Source of the DNA: Dermacentor variabilis
Taxonomy: Eukaryota; Arthropoda; Arachnida; Ixodida; Ixodidae
DNA: 64,000 nucleotides
Assembly: GCF_050947875.1 (NCBI RefSeq)
Contig: NC_134572.1
Location: forward strand, 156,013,105 to 156,077,104
Direction of reading: 5' to 3'
Notes under the pieces: model-generated
What the model was told of the DNA's origin: nothing
The model's input: the letters and a program-made list of their open reading frames with translations, nothing else
The model's database searches: none
Part shown: positions 53,236 to 63,566 of the stretch, in pieces
Position numbering within the stretch: position 1 is the first letter of the stretch
Layout of the letters: the number at the start of each line of letters is the position of its first letter
Program-made: the position numbers and the translations under genes

Positions 53236-54539
53236 CCTGAAGACGACGAGGATGACGATGCCTTCCTCGGAATAATAAGCGCAGAAGACTTCACTAAACA
53301 GCAACGAGCAGGCCCGGAGCTAAAAGGCCTCGTCGAGTATTTGGAAGGGAACACCGACGTAGTATCTAGGCCATTTAAGCGCGGATTGTCTTCGTTCGCA
53401 TTACAAAACAACCTGCTCGTAAAGAAGAGCTTCTCACCAGTCCGCGCCAGCTACTTTCTCGTTGTTCCGTCAGCGCAGCGTCCAGAAGTACTCTACGCCC
53501 TACATGACGATCCAGCCGATGGGCACCTCGGATTCTCCCGAACGCTGTCGAGGATACATGAAAGGTATTACTGGCCGCGTCGGACCCCCGACGTCGCCCG
53601 TTACGTCAAGACATGCCGAGACTGTCAGCGACGCAAGACACTACCGACAAGGCCAGCAGGATTCCTAGAGCCGATCAAACCTCCTTGCCGACCATTTCGG
53701 TCGATAGGGAAGGATTTGTTGGGACCGTTTCTGGCGTCCACATCCAGAAATAAGTGGATCGTCGGGGCGACAGACTATCTCACCCGCTTCGCTGAAACTG
53801 AAGCTCTGCCGAAAGGCAGCGCAGCCGAAGTGGCGAAATTTTTGTCGAGAACATTCTGCTGCGACATGGTGCCCCAGAAGTCCTCATCGCCGACAGAGGA
53901 ACAACGTTTACAGCAGAGCTCACCCAAGCCATTCTGCAGTACAGCCATAGAAGCCACAGGAGGGACACCGCCTACCACCCGCAGACGAATGGCCTCACGG
54001 AGAGCCTGAACAAGACCCTCGCCGACATACGATCAATGTACGTCGACGTCGAGCACAAGATATTGGACGCCGTCCTGCCGTACGTAACCTTTGCTTACAA
54101 CACGGTGGTGCGAAAAACAACACAGATCGCGCCGTTTAAGCTGGTTTACGCCAGAAACCCGACGACGACGCTCGACGCCATGCTGCCGCACGCCATCTAC
54201 GAAGAGAATCTTGACGTCGCGACCTTTCTCCGGCGCGCCGAAGAAGCCCGACAACTCGCCCGCCTACGGATCAAGAACCAGCAGCGTACCGACAGCCGAC
54301 ACTACAACCTCCGACGACGGTTCGTCGAGTACCAGGCCGAGTACCGTGTTTGGGTTTGTACCCCTATACGCCGACGACGACTGAGCGAGAAGCTTTTGCG
54401 TCGCTATTTCGGACCGTACAAGATCATCCGACATATTGGCGCACTTGACTATGAGTTCGTGCCAGGCGGCATTTCGCTATCACAGCGGCGCCGCTCACGA
54501 CCTGAAATAGTCCACGTTGTGCGACTCAAGCCGTACTAA
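53236..54539 (+). pseudogene. E6 integrase
   Basis: Zinc part HDDPADGHLGFSRTLSRIHE and CRDCQRRK; first Asp in VGATDYLTRFAETEA (about 53,774). A one-base loss near 53,840 shifts the frame. Then HGAPEVLIADRGTTFTAEL with the second Asp (53,892) and HPQTNGLTESLNKTLADI with the Glu (54,000), 35 residues apart as in Ty3 integrases. From 54,036 the frame is open to TAA 54,537: FAYNTVVRKTTQIAPFKLVY, YFGPYKIIRHIGALDYEF with the GPY motif, and HVVRLKPY as end. Confidence 0.9.
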
Positions 54540-54674
54540 CCAGCGTTAATGAACTTTGGGACTTCGCGTATCTGACCTTTGGACTTCGTTTCTTTTGGTT
54601 GTTTTCTTTTGTTAAATATGTGTCATCTTGTGTTTCGCTCTCTTATGTTTGTAGCATCGAGACGATGCTTTTTA

Positions 54675-54687
54675 AGATGGGGGGTAA
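54675..54687 (+). promoter_or_regulatory. E6 polypurine tract
   Basis: AAGATGGGGGGTAA directly before the 3' LTR. Confidence 0.7.
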
Positions 54688-55111
54688 TGACACGTGTACT
54701 TCTTTAGCATTATTGGACGACCACTTCGCACAGCCTAACAAATGTTATCGCACAGCGCTGGACGCGCCTGCATGTAAAAGAAGCTTCTGGAATGTTATCG
54801 ATGATTCCGTCCACTGTCTTTCACCGCAACATGTGTAATCTGATTGCTTGTATGCGCGACGCGAATAGTGTAGAACTTTGTGGAAGACACGCGGGTCCCA
54901 GCGGTTACTCTCGAACATTCAACGACTGATGTATAAAAGCCAACGCGCTTGACCCGCTGATCAGATTTTTGAAAATCGCCGACCGTGTTCGCCGCTATCC
55001 TAGTGCTATAAGTGTAGCCTGTTTTGTTGGGCACAGGTTCGCCCAATAAAGGTTAATTTTTTTCTTTCACATTATCGCTACTGTGTCCTTCAACGTCACC
55101 ACCATGTGACA
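54688..55111 (+). repeat. E6 3' LTR
   Basis: 424 bases, same landmarks as the 5' LTR (TATAAAAGCC, CCCAATAAAGG). Ends GTGACA followed by ATAT. Confidence 0.92.
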
Positions 55112-55115
55112 ATAT

Positions 55116-56798
55116 GCGCTACACCGATTTTAAGTTTGTGGCTAGTACCACCTCCAACTAATCTGTTTTGCTCGTAGCCGTTTCATGCTTACATCTACTT
55201 TGGATTACGGGAGAGCCAGCAATATTTATGTATGTTGGTGGTTTTTAGCTATTTAATAACGAAGGGTAATCACACAACTTCAGGTTCTCGTTCATATGTT
55301 TTTACTCAGCAGGTGCAAGGGCTTGTTCTCACTGAGGAGATTCTTGACGAGAACAGGTAGCAATATTTAACGCTAAATTGAAGTACACAGTTGACCACGT
55401 ATGCTGGGCGAACTTTCCACGCGCCAAGGCAGGGATTCTATCGCAACACTACACTCTATCATCCCTGAGATTGAGACAAGGGGAATTGCTTGGCAATAAA
55501 TGGACCTGAACTTCTGCGCACGGTACCTTTCGATTGCAAGTAGGCCACTTTTTGGCAGCGGACTTCCCTATGAAAGTTCTGTGTGTGGCAGAATCTCTGT
55601 TGCAAACAGTGAAACCTGGAGTTATGATGGTAGCGCACGACCCTAGCAAAGGAAGAGAACGTCTGAAGCCATGCCATTTGATTTCGCACATGCTCGACTA
55701 AGTTGCCGGCACACATGATGCACTTCTGGTTTTTTTCCCGCACTTATTCATATAAATAACAATTCCCTCGGACCTCAGCCTAAGACAAACGTAGATGCCA
55801 AACAAGGGATGAGATTCCCTTTTTAAGGAGGTACACTGGAGTAAATTGCACCTTCCCAATGTCATTTGAGGATATCCACATCGGCCAGAGGGTTAGGTGT
55901 TCTGATGACCACAGTAAGGAACGTGCTCTAAAAGCAACAACTAAAGAGAATCAACACGCGCGTTGAGCTCGCGCTTCTGCCTTTAGCTGCGAGCCACGAT
56001 GTAATGAGAGAAAAATTCTTTATAGCAGCAAACTTTGCACAGCTTGTTTGGCCTTGGAGGTATTCTTTATCGAATAGAATGGCACTTTTCGTATTATCAA
56101 AGCTTCGATAGGCTTTCAATCTCTTGAGTACGAATGCATAGAGGTCGCTACATGACAGAAGCCAGCCTTGTGTCGGGGTGCCTTCCTTCGTGATGCGGTG
56201 ACGCGAAAGTACGCATGCGCAACATGTTGCACAAATAATGGTGGTTGGCGTGCGAACAAGCATATACCAGTAGCGCCCACTCTTGTCCAGATTGCTGTTT
56301 TCTGTCCATGTAAGAATTTGTGTTAAACTCCCGTATGTGTATACCAAGTTCTATCACGCATGAGAATGCAAAAGCATAACTATCATTCTGTGATTAATTG
56401 TGACGCTTATAATTAGGGCAGAGTGATTATAATCTTGTCTTACAAAAACATTACGTGCCCTTTATTTTTAATGAACTGAAAGGTAGCCGTACGCATTTCC
56501 TTCAAGACTCTGGAAAGACTGCCGATATCTGCCACTATGACAATATGAATATATTGAACACGTATTCTGCTTCAAGGTATATTTTCTTCTATGCAAAAGA
56601 AGCATTTATCGGACATCACCCGCCACCAGTTACCTATTTCGTGGAAGTATGAACAAGGTGTCAGTCATAGTTCACCGAGGAGACGGAAAGAGAAATCTAA
56701 ACGCATAGATTAGCGCTTCAAAATTCAAGAACGAAACAAGTACTCTGTTAATAATTATGTTGTTGGGATCAGCGCCCAAGGCTGGCGCGACGGGCCTG
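55116..56798. other. No recognised gene
   Basis: Several minus-strand ORFs of 80-139 codons (55,449-55,691; 55,459-55,743; 55,928-56,347) show no motif that I can name. The Cys-containing stretch CIMCAGNLVEHVRNQ may be the remnant of a transposon, but this is not supported further. Confidence 0.35.
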
Positions 56799-58760
56799 CT
56801 AAGCTCGCAAGAAGCATCGGTCGATAAAGCTCCCAGGTGATGGTCTCCAGACAATCATCGTTGCAAGGCAAATACCTTGCGGTAGAATTTGCTTTCCCAA
56901 TCCAAAGTTAAACAGAGGCATGCGAGTGCTGTTCGCAGTAATAGTAAGTATACTGTGAGGCACGGTAACATCATACTGTGCTGGAATGTCGGGCAGAGGT
57001 GTGATGAGGAACTCTCCATCAGGAAGTGGTGGGGAAGACAACAATTCTATACAGGCGATTGACTTTGGCGGCAGGCGAAGAAAGCCGGTGGGGCGTAAGG
57101 GGCACTGCGGTGCGTGAGAAGGTTCTGTGGGAACCGACAAATCAAGGCGAAGTGTACTGGCAAAGCAGTCAATAAGAGCAGAATGCTCGGAGAGAAAATC
57201 GAGGCTGAGAATTAGGTCGTGGGGGAATGAGCACTCACGGTACAGAGGACAGGAGTGTGTCGGCGGACGAAGCTGGCAGGTGCCGTACACATGCCAATGA
57301 TAGGCACAGCACCACCATCCGCAGCGAGGACGACGCGTGCGCACGCTAGGGTAAGGAGCTTGTTCAGTCGTCGCTGGAAGGCAGCGCTCATAATAGAAAG
57401 ATGTGCTCGTTTGTCGACGATTGCCGTGACAGGATCGCCGTCAACGTCAATTTCAAGAATGTTTCATTCATAGGTAACGTGAGCAGAGGATTTGAGGTCA
57501 GGGCCGACAACGGAGCTTCACCTCCAGAAGGTGCCGTGCCTAGTTTCTCGGCTGTATCCGGGAAGCGATAGGCGGCGAAGAGAATCGAAGGGGTTGCTGC
57601 AAATGAGACTTATGGCGTCGAGGTGAAGGCGAACGGCTTCAGCGAAGGCTCGGAACAAGAGCATCAGCGGCAGTGGATTCATGGGGTATAGCATAGCGAA
57701 CAGGAGGTCCAAATGTGCGGGATTAAGCGCGGGCGTATGTCCGTGGAGGAGGTGGCCATTGGTTGCGGCAGTGACAAGTGACGTTGCCGATGCTACAAGA
57801 GTGGAAGCAGATCGGCCGGTCATCAGGGGTACAACATCGGACGGGTTGCGGCGAGATGTGGCAGAAAAAGACTGCCGGGGACGACGAGGGCCGCTAGAGA
57901 ACTAGCCAACGCTAGTTTGAGACGTTGAACACACGGACTTCAGACCCTTGTTTTTAAATTCGTGTCTGACGACGGACTGAATCATCGCAAGCGTTGTTGG
58001 TGGCGGATCGGGAAGCATCGTGGAGAAAACTAGCGAACAGGCAGCCCCGAGCTCGCGGATAACTATACGGGTTGCGTCATCACAGGTTGTAGTCTGACGC
58101 GGTCGGCCCTCACATGTCGACGTACCAGCAGTTTTGGGCAGCCGCGTGATATGGTGTGTGATACGGCGGCTCCTAGGTTGTTCATGGCGACGGCATTCTT
58201 TTATGATGGTGTCGATAATCGATACGTTGCCGAAAACAAGCAAATTGAAGCGTCGTCGGCGATGCATTTTAGCGCATGTGCCACTTTATCTGCTTCAGAT
58301 ATCGTATCGTCAGCTTTAAGGCATAGAACCAAGTCGTCGAGGATATATGAAACGTACGGCTATGTGGAATTCTGAACACGAGACGCAAGAGCCTTTCTCG
58401 CGGCAAACTTGCGCCCAATGGGGTCGCCGAACAGTTACCGTGGCTTTTCTTTGAAACTGTCCCAATTGGTTATCTCGTCGTCATGCGTTTGGTGCCACAC
58501 GCGTGGGGTGCCGCCGAGATAAAAGCTGACATCGGTGAGCATAATCGTTGGCTCCCACCTGTTATTAGCACAGGCGTGTTCATAGAGCTTGCTTCATTCG
58601 TCAACATCCAACCCTCAAGGCCAGAAAACATACCAGGGTCGCGATGTCGGGCAACTGTGACTATTGAAGCAGTCAGATAAGCCAAAACCGTTCCAAAGGC
58701 GGTCTCGTCACCGAGAATCACGGTGACAAGCTCGATGTACCGACAATTTCTGAGTTCAGT
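56799..58760 (-). pseudogene. Gypsy element E7: gag and protease
   Basis: Minus-strand gag from about 58,720: ANNRWEPTIMLTDVSFYLGG and TPRVWHQTHDDEITNWDSF, HALKCIADDA-, then 57,902-58,267 with IIKECRRHEQPRSRRITHHI, TTCDDATRIVIRELGAACSL and PPPTTLAMIQSVVRHEFKNK. The protease follows: VTAIVDKRAHLSIMSAAFQR, where DTG reads Asp-Lys-Arg (57,407-57,415), then FPHDLILSLDFLSEHSALID, TLRLDLSVPTEPSH, VPHSILTITANSTRMPLFNF and LGKQILPQGICLA (frame 56,799-57,344). RT and later domains are absent: coding ends at about 56,800. Confidence 0.85.
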
Positions 58761-58779
58761 GGCGAGGTTAGGGGTCTGT

Positions 58780-58995
58780 ATCCTCCACCAGAGTGTTACG
58801 TGTTGAAAGAAACAGACAAAAGAAATTATTTACGGGTTATATACACTGGAGCCAGAAAGCCAGGCCGACACTCGCTCGCGCCAAGGCACCGACCCACTTC
58901 AGCATCGTTCTCCGCGTGGCTCGTGTCTGCAGTATCTCTCGATAATATCAGAATAATATTAACCGCCGAGAAGCTGTCAAGTCTGAAGTCCTGAC
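58780..58995 (-). repeat. E7 5' LTR (approximate)
   Basis: Minus strand: GTATATAACCCG near 58,840 as TATA box, CGTAAATAATTTC as weak polyadenylation-like site, end CACGTAACA near 58,796. Next on the minus strand is CTGGTGGAGGATACAGACC as primer-binding region. The outer end near 58,990 is an estimate. Confidence 0.5.
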
Positions 58996-58999
58996 TTTC

Positions 59000-59040
59000 C
59001 GGGGGAGGGCCCGGGCCACGCCACCCCCCCCCCCTTGGGT
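59000..59040. repeat. GC-rich segment with C11 run
   Basis: GGGGGAGGGCCCGGGCC followed by ACGCCA and 11 C (59,024-59,034). The complement carries GGCGTGG beside the G run, like the repeat at 17,505. Confidence 0.5.
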
Positions 59041-59394
59041 ACGTGCTGCACTTTATTATTTGATTGGGCAAGCGCTACTGGAAAGATGAGAAACACTACT
59101 TGGCAGTAAAGTTTCGTTTATTTACGCAACTGTATTTGTCTGTGGACCGACTCTTTTTACAGATCGGTCGGTGCACGGACGGTCACTGTTGGGTAAATAA
59201 ACCACCGTCAACCGCGATGTTGTACTTCTCAAATATCTATAAATATATTGTACCTAAAACCTAATGACAACGGCACCACTTCTAACTTTTGCGCAAAGAC
59301 ATAGGCATTAATATCTACCGCGTCCTTACTTGGGGGACTCAGATACCTAAGGTTACGCTGATGCAAAGCGAACACGATGTAACCTCAGGCAGAG

Positions 59395-59735
59395 GTAACG
59401 TTAGCCCTACTGTAAAACTACTAACTTGGAAATACCAATCGGACCAAAATTAGAATATGCCAGCACTGTTTGAAATCCCGCTGCAAACTTTCTGACCTGC
59501 TTTATTGAACCAATACAACACCGCGCAGTAAGAGCCATATATCGTGAATAATGGAAGTCTACTAACATAACTGTAACAAATAAATAAAAATCACGTTCTC
59601 TAAACCTTTACATACGACGCCTAATTCCCAGGTCTTCAGTCTATCATAACGTTTATCATATACCTTACGCAACTCTACTCAAATCAATTTATCCCACCGC
59701 AACTCTCAACGGATAACCAATGTGAAAGATTTACA
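59395..59735 (+). pseudogene. CR1/L2-like LINE remnant, C-terminal region
   Basis: Degenerate coding: SPTVKLLTWKYQSDQN, ALFEIPLQTF, ALLNQYNTAQ and later RLSYTLRNSTQINLSHRNSQ, which follow the order LAYKTLVRS-EYA-VW.P and LFHK.YY..L of CR1/L2-type tails (compare 62,495-62,914). Many stops. 59,045-59,395 has no clear feature. Confidence 0.45.
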
Positions 59736-59746
59736 CACACACACGC

Positions 59747-59804
<58 letters not shown>
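59736..59804. repeat. (CA)n and (TA)n microsatellite
   Basis: ACACACACACACGCATACAT followed by alternating AT to 59,804. Confidence 0.95.
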
Positions 59805-59807
<3 letters not shown>

Positions 59808-60225
59808 CACGTGTACTTATATTTATGGGGCGGCCACGTTTCGCAGACTAACAAATGCAATCGCACAGCGCGGGACGCGCCTGCATGTATCCGAACTTTC
59901 TGGAAAGTTATCGATGCTTCTATCCAGCTGTCTGTTGTCGCCGAACGCTGTGTTATCTGATTTTATCGCGTGACGCGAATGGTGTAGAACATTGTGGAAG
60001 GCACGCGGGTCCGAACGATTAGTCTGGAACATTCGACGACGGCTGTATAAAAGCGGACGCGCTTGACCCGCTGATCAGATTTTCGACGATCGCCGACCGT
60101 GTTCGCCGCTATCGTCTTGCTATAAGTGTAGCCTGTTTTTGTGGGCGCAGGTTCACCCTAGAAAAGTTAGTTTTGTCTTTCACAGTATTTGCGACTGTGC
60201 TCTTCAACGTCACCACCACGTGACA
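59805..60225 (+). repeat. Solo LTR of the E6 family
   Basis: 421 bases homologous along the full length to the E6 LTRs, starting CGACACGTGTAC (one change from TGACACG) and ending CACGTGACA. TATAAAAGCGG and CCCTAGAAAAG (in place of CCCAATAAAAG) are at the expected places. No gag or pol adjoins. Both flanks are TA repeat, so the duplication cannot be recognised but the target was evidently TA-rich. Confidence 0.92.

Positions 60226-60298
<73 letters not shown>
60226..60298. repeat. (TA)n microsatellite
   Basis: Alternating TA with one CA interruption. Confidence 0.95.
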
Positions 60299-60301
<3 letters not shown>

Positions 60302-60337
60302 CGGTTAAGGGCGCGTGGTGGCGCGCGCACGCTGAAT

Positions 60338-60420
<83 letters not shown>

Positions 60421-60460
60421 TATTCAGCGTGCGCGCGCCACCACGCGCCCTTAACCGTTC
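60299..60460. repeat. Perfect inverted repeat, 43-bp arms around a (TA)n core
   Basis: The left arm 60,299-60,341 starts GAACGGTTAAGGGCGCGTGG and the right arm 60,418-60,460 is its exact complement. The arms are GC-rich (GGCGCGCGCACGCTG inside) and face each other across 76 bases of alternating AT. No difference exists between the arms over 43 bases. No coding capacity. Could be a small fold-back element or a cruciform-forming duplication. Confidence 0.95.
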
Positions 60461-61139
60461 TTATAGAGATAGGCATAGCAAGCAGGCAGGCAGCTTCGGT
60501 GATAGATAGCGCCGATTAATATTATGGAACCGCAAAATAGGCGTTCTAGTGCAGTACTTATCTAATTTTCAACTCATTTCGACTGTAGCAATACGTTATG
60601 TCGCTATATTGATTTACGGCTAAACGCATTACCGTTGACAATTATCGTGGTGGTGCTTCCACCGAATATTCAATTACCCAACTTCACGGAAGCACAGGTT
60701 ATGTTTTCCATTAAATTTTGGAACATAACAATGATATTGTTTGGCAAATGCAATTGTGCGAATGCCTAATATGTACAAAGAAATTAAGGTAGACGGTCCA
60801 CAAGCATATTGCGCGTGGTTTATCCATGTCACAAAGAACAAAATTTGATGTGGAGTAAAAATAAGCAGAAACAAGTAGAAAATGAAGAAATAAGCAGAAG
60901 GACACTACAGTCTGACTTGATTTCGAAAATGCTGCTTCACTTTTTCTGCGTACCAGATTTCGAAAATCTTTATTAAGGGCAAAATGTTTTCGTACCAGAA
61001 TGCCACCCACTGCAACATTTCACGTATTTTTACATTCAACGAATCCGTGAAGCTTGTGTTGCCAACACTCGGGAAACCTGCCTGCAAAGTAAACATGACG
61101 CTTCCGCCTTGCGCAACACAGGCAGCCGACACTGTCTAC
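60461..61139. other. No recognised feature
   Basis: Minus-strand ORFs of 66-99 codons without motifs. Part of 60,900-61,139 may belong to the duplicated locus next to it. Confidence 0.4.
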
Positions 61140-61890
61140 AGACACTAGCGTCTTTCTCTTTTTGGCCGCGTAGAAGGCCAGGCTGAGCTTGGTGTGCAGG
61201 GTGGTGTAACTCCTATTAAGCTACAACGCTGTGATGTGCCAAAGTTCGAATGCGGAAGCAATGAGTGATATATTTGCGGCTAAGCGCATCGTCAATCTTG
61301 TCGACCGTATCCATAACATTCGCGGACGATTCTACAGAGGTGTCAAACACGTTCACTGAGGAAATAGTTTGAGAGCGGAATGATGGCGATAAGCCAGACG
61401 CTGCGCAGAACCTTTCGCGCCAATAACGAATGTATTTTGCGTGGATTCGGTGCATACGTTGCGTATAATAAAGCGAGGAGATATAGAAAGGAGCATATTA
61501 CTGAGCTAAGCCACTAAGACTCTTTATGCGAAGTCAGCGGCTGTAAACCCAAGTGAAAAGAACATGATGGTGGCCAGAAAAGGGCACATTCCTAGTTCTG
61601 ACTGAGCGACAAAGTTCACGAAAGAAGTTGATACAAAGCTCGCACTTTTGACGTAGAACACTTCGTTGATCTGTGAAGTAAGTAGATCAGTACCGAAATA
61701 ACCTGCACTAACAGGGAGAAACAATACTTCGGTTCCCAAGATGTCGAGAACTTATTCCACGAGCACATACGATATAGTTCATAGACGGGTGGTTCAGAAC
61801 CATTTCAAAGTGACATTGTAAAAAGTGTGTGCGTACAAGACGGTTCTAGCGCACCCTGAGGCGCAAGCAAAGTCTGGAATTTACCGAATT
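61140..61890 (-). other. Copy 2 of the duplicated unknown locus
   Basis: Matches 26,200-27,005 in order (see there). On the minus strand 61,524-61,739 is open for 71 codons with a hydrophobic end: CPFLATIMFFSLGFTAADFA. TTACTTCACAG near 61,670 resembles a splice acceptor in front of ATCAACGAAGTGTTCTACGT, whose counterpart in copy 1 is followed by a donor-like GTGAGG. The pair could be remnants of a spliced membrane-protein gene; no family is assigned. Confidence 0.4.
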
Positions 61891-62299
61891 ACGCAGCCTA
61901 CATGTACTACTTGATTTCTGAGCCTGCTTTGCCGTAGATGCTTTGATTGATCTTTACGAGGGAGAAGGTGACATTCTAAATCAGCCAATGAAAGAGAGAA
62001 TGTTGGTAGCAGGTGTGAACATCCTGCTGTGCTTCCGTTTGTGTTGCAGAATCTACCACTTTTGCATGGCAATGTTACATGGCATTTCCGTAAATATTCC
62101 ACGTTGTTCTTCCTTTAACACTCTCTTCAATCAAAAGGCAATCTACCAATAAAAAAAACTCGCAGGATATGTAGGACACACCTCCAGATATTCCATTGCG
62201 TTTTGACCAAGATTTAGTGCAAGCACGTTTGTCTTGACAACCGCAGCCGCATTTTCCCTAATATACACAAGAAGCGTTCTACTCGGAAGCGTCCCCAAA
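61891..62299. other. No feature seen
   Basis: No motif recognised. Confidence 0.5.
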
Positions 62300-63566
62300 A
62301 TTGTAGCAAAGGCTATAAAAATCTGCTATTTTATCTATTACTAGGAAAAAGCTCGCATCAGATTTTAACTACGCTATAAATAACACCACACTTAACAAAG
62401 TGAAGGAGTACAAGTACCTTGGCTTAACATTAACACACGATTTCAGATGGGAGCGCCTAGTTAACAACGTTACCTCGACCGCGCAAAAAGAAAATTGTTT
62501 TTCCTGAACAGACGTCTTAGACTAGCGCCCCCAAACACAAAACTACTAGCATATAACACATTTGTCAGATCTGTATTAGAGTATGCTAACGCTGTTTGGC
62601 TTCCTTTCACCAAAGAACTCCTTAACAAACTAGAAGCAATTCAAAGGAAGGCACTGAGATATATTTACAACAAACATAGGTTAACAGACTCACCCACAGA
62701 ATCGCTACAACAGGCCGGTATACTGACCTTACAAAAACGAGCCAAGCTTGCACGATTAAAATTTATGTATCAACTTATTCATAATGAATTGAAAATAGAC
62801 AGTTCCAAATACTTATCTTTAGCACAAACACGACTCACCCGACATAAACATTCACTGTCATTAAACGAACACCCATTTCATACGGAAAGCCATAAGCACT
62901 CGTTTTCCCTTTAATGACACGTGAATGGAATAAGCTGGACCCTAGTATTACAGACAGCCCATCGTTAACTACTTTTTTGACATTAGCCGAAAATGAATTG
63001 CGTGCTTCACAATTATGATGTACCTGTGTCACCATCTATTTTTGTGCCATTTTATTTCATTAGATTGTGTACATAATCACAATTTCTTTAACGACACCAT
63101 AAACGTATCTTATGGATTGCTACCTCTTGTGTATACCTCACTTTTATAACTTGTATTACTTGCCATTACTGAGTACTAATGTTTATTTATGGAAATTGTT
63201 TACTTCTTTTCCTGTTGTAATTATTGCTTACCGCCATTGATATTTGACAGACTACCTCATTACCCTTTGTTACTCTTAAATTTAGTGCTATGTATTATTG
63301 TATGATTTGTGCCTACCATTTTGTTCACCTTTGTAAATTTTCTACCTTTGATTACCTGTTGTTTTTTTGGTAACAATATTACAGTGTAAAACGTTACTTT
63401 TCTGCTTACTACATTGTCTGCCTCTGCTAACTGCATGACTAATATGTCTAATCTTATTATTGCGCTAATTATTCTTGTTACACTGCAAGATAACTATGTA
63501 AGCCCTTCCTGTTATGATCCCTGATGGGATCGACAGTATGAATGAATAAATAAAATAAATAATCAC
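62300..63566 (+). mobile_element. CR1/L2-like LINE, 3' end
   Basis: C-terminal part of RT and 3' UTR of a LINE truncated at its 5' side. The 3' UTR (62,990-63,566) ends GATGGGATCGACAGTATGAA followed by a TGAATAAATAAAATAAATAA tail. Less damaged than the copy at 1,268. Confidence 0.8.
62305..62989 (+). pseudogene. LINE RT C-terminal region
   Basis: FTRKKLASDFNYAINNTTLN, KVKEYKYLGLTLTHDFRWER, then after a shift the frame 62,495-62,914: FFLNRRLRLAPPNTKLLAYN, RSVLEYANAVWLPFTKELLN, KLEAIQRKALRYIYNKHR and AGILTLQKRAKLARLKFMYQ. After another shift near 62,905: MTREWNKLDPSITDSPSL and FLTLAENELRAS. The YKYLG box, the VLEYA-VW segment and the W..L...I end are typical for CR1/L2-like elements. The YADD motif would lie upstream and is missing. 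Confidence 0.85.

Larger units (their letters stand above)
48270..55111 (+). mobile_element. Ty3/gypsy element E6, both LTRs, with nested Penelope-like insertion
   Basis: Plus-strand element of 6.84 kb (6.0 kb without the insertion). LTRs 48,270-48,689 and 54,688-55,111 start TGACA and end TGACA. ATAT before the 5' LTR (48,266-48,269) and after the 3' LTR (55,112-55,115) gives a 4-bp duplication; AATAT would be possible if the last A is shared. Gag, protease, RT, RNase H and integrase are all recognisable, with YLDD, DTG and the integrase D, D, E kept but frames broken in at least six places. A third LTR of the family stands alone at 59,805. Confidence 0.92.

Noticed and set aside
55449..55743. 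Possible DNA-transposase C-terminal Cys motif (CIMC)
   Set aside because: A single CXXC with no further pattern; no terminal repeats found around it.
59736..60416. Repeated units with spacers as a CRISPR-like array
   Set aside because: The repeats are simple TA tracts and an inverted pair, not regular direct repeats with unique spacers, and the genome is eukaryotic.
61524..61739. Transporter assignment (for example an SLC17-like segment)
   Set aside because: A hydrophobic stretch after a GYF segment is suggestive, but the following residues and copy 1 do not support any named family.
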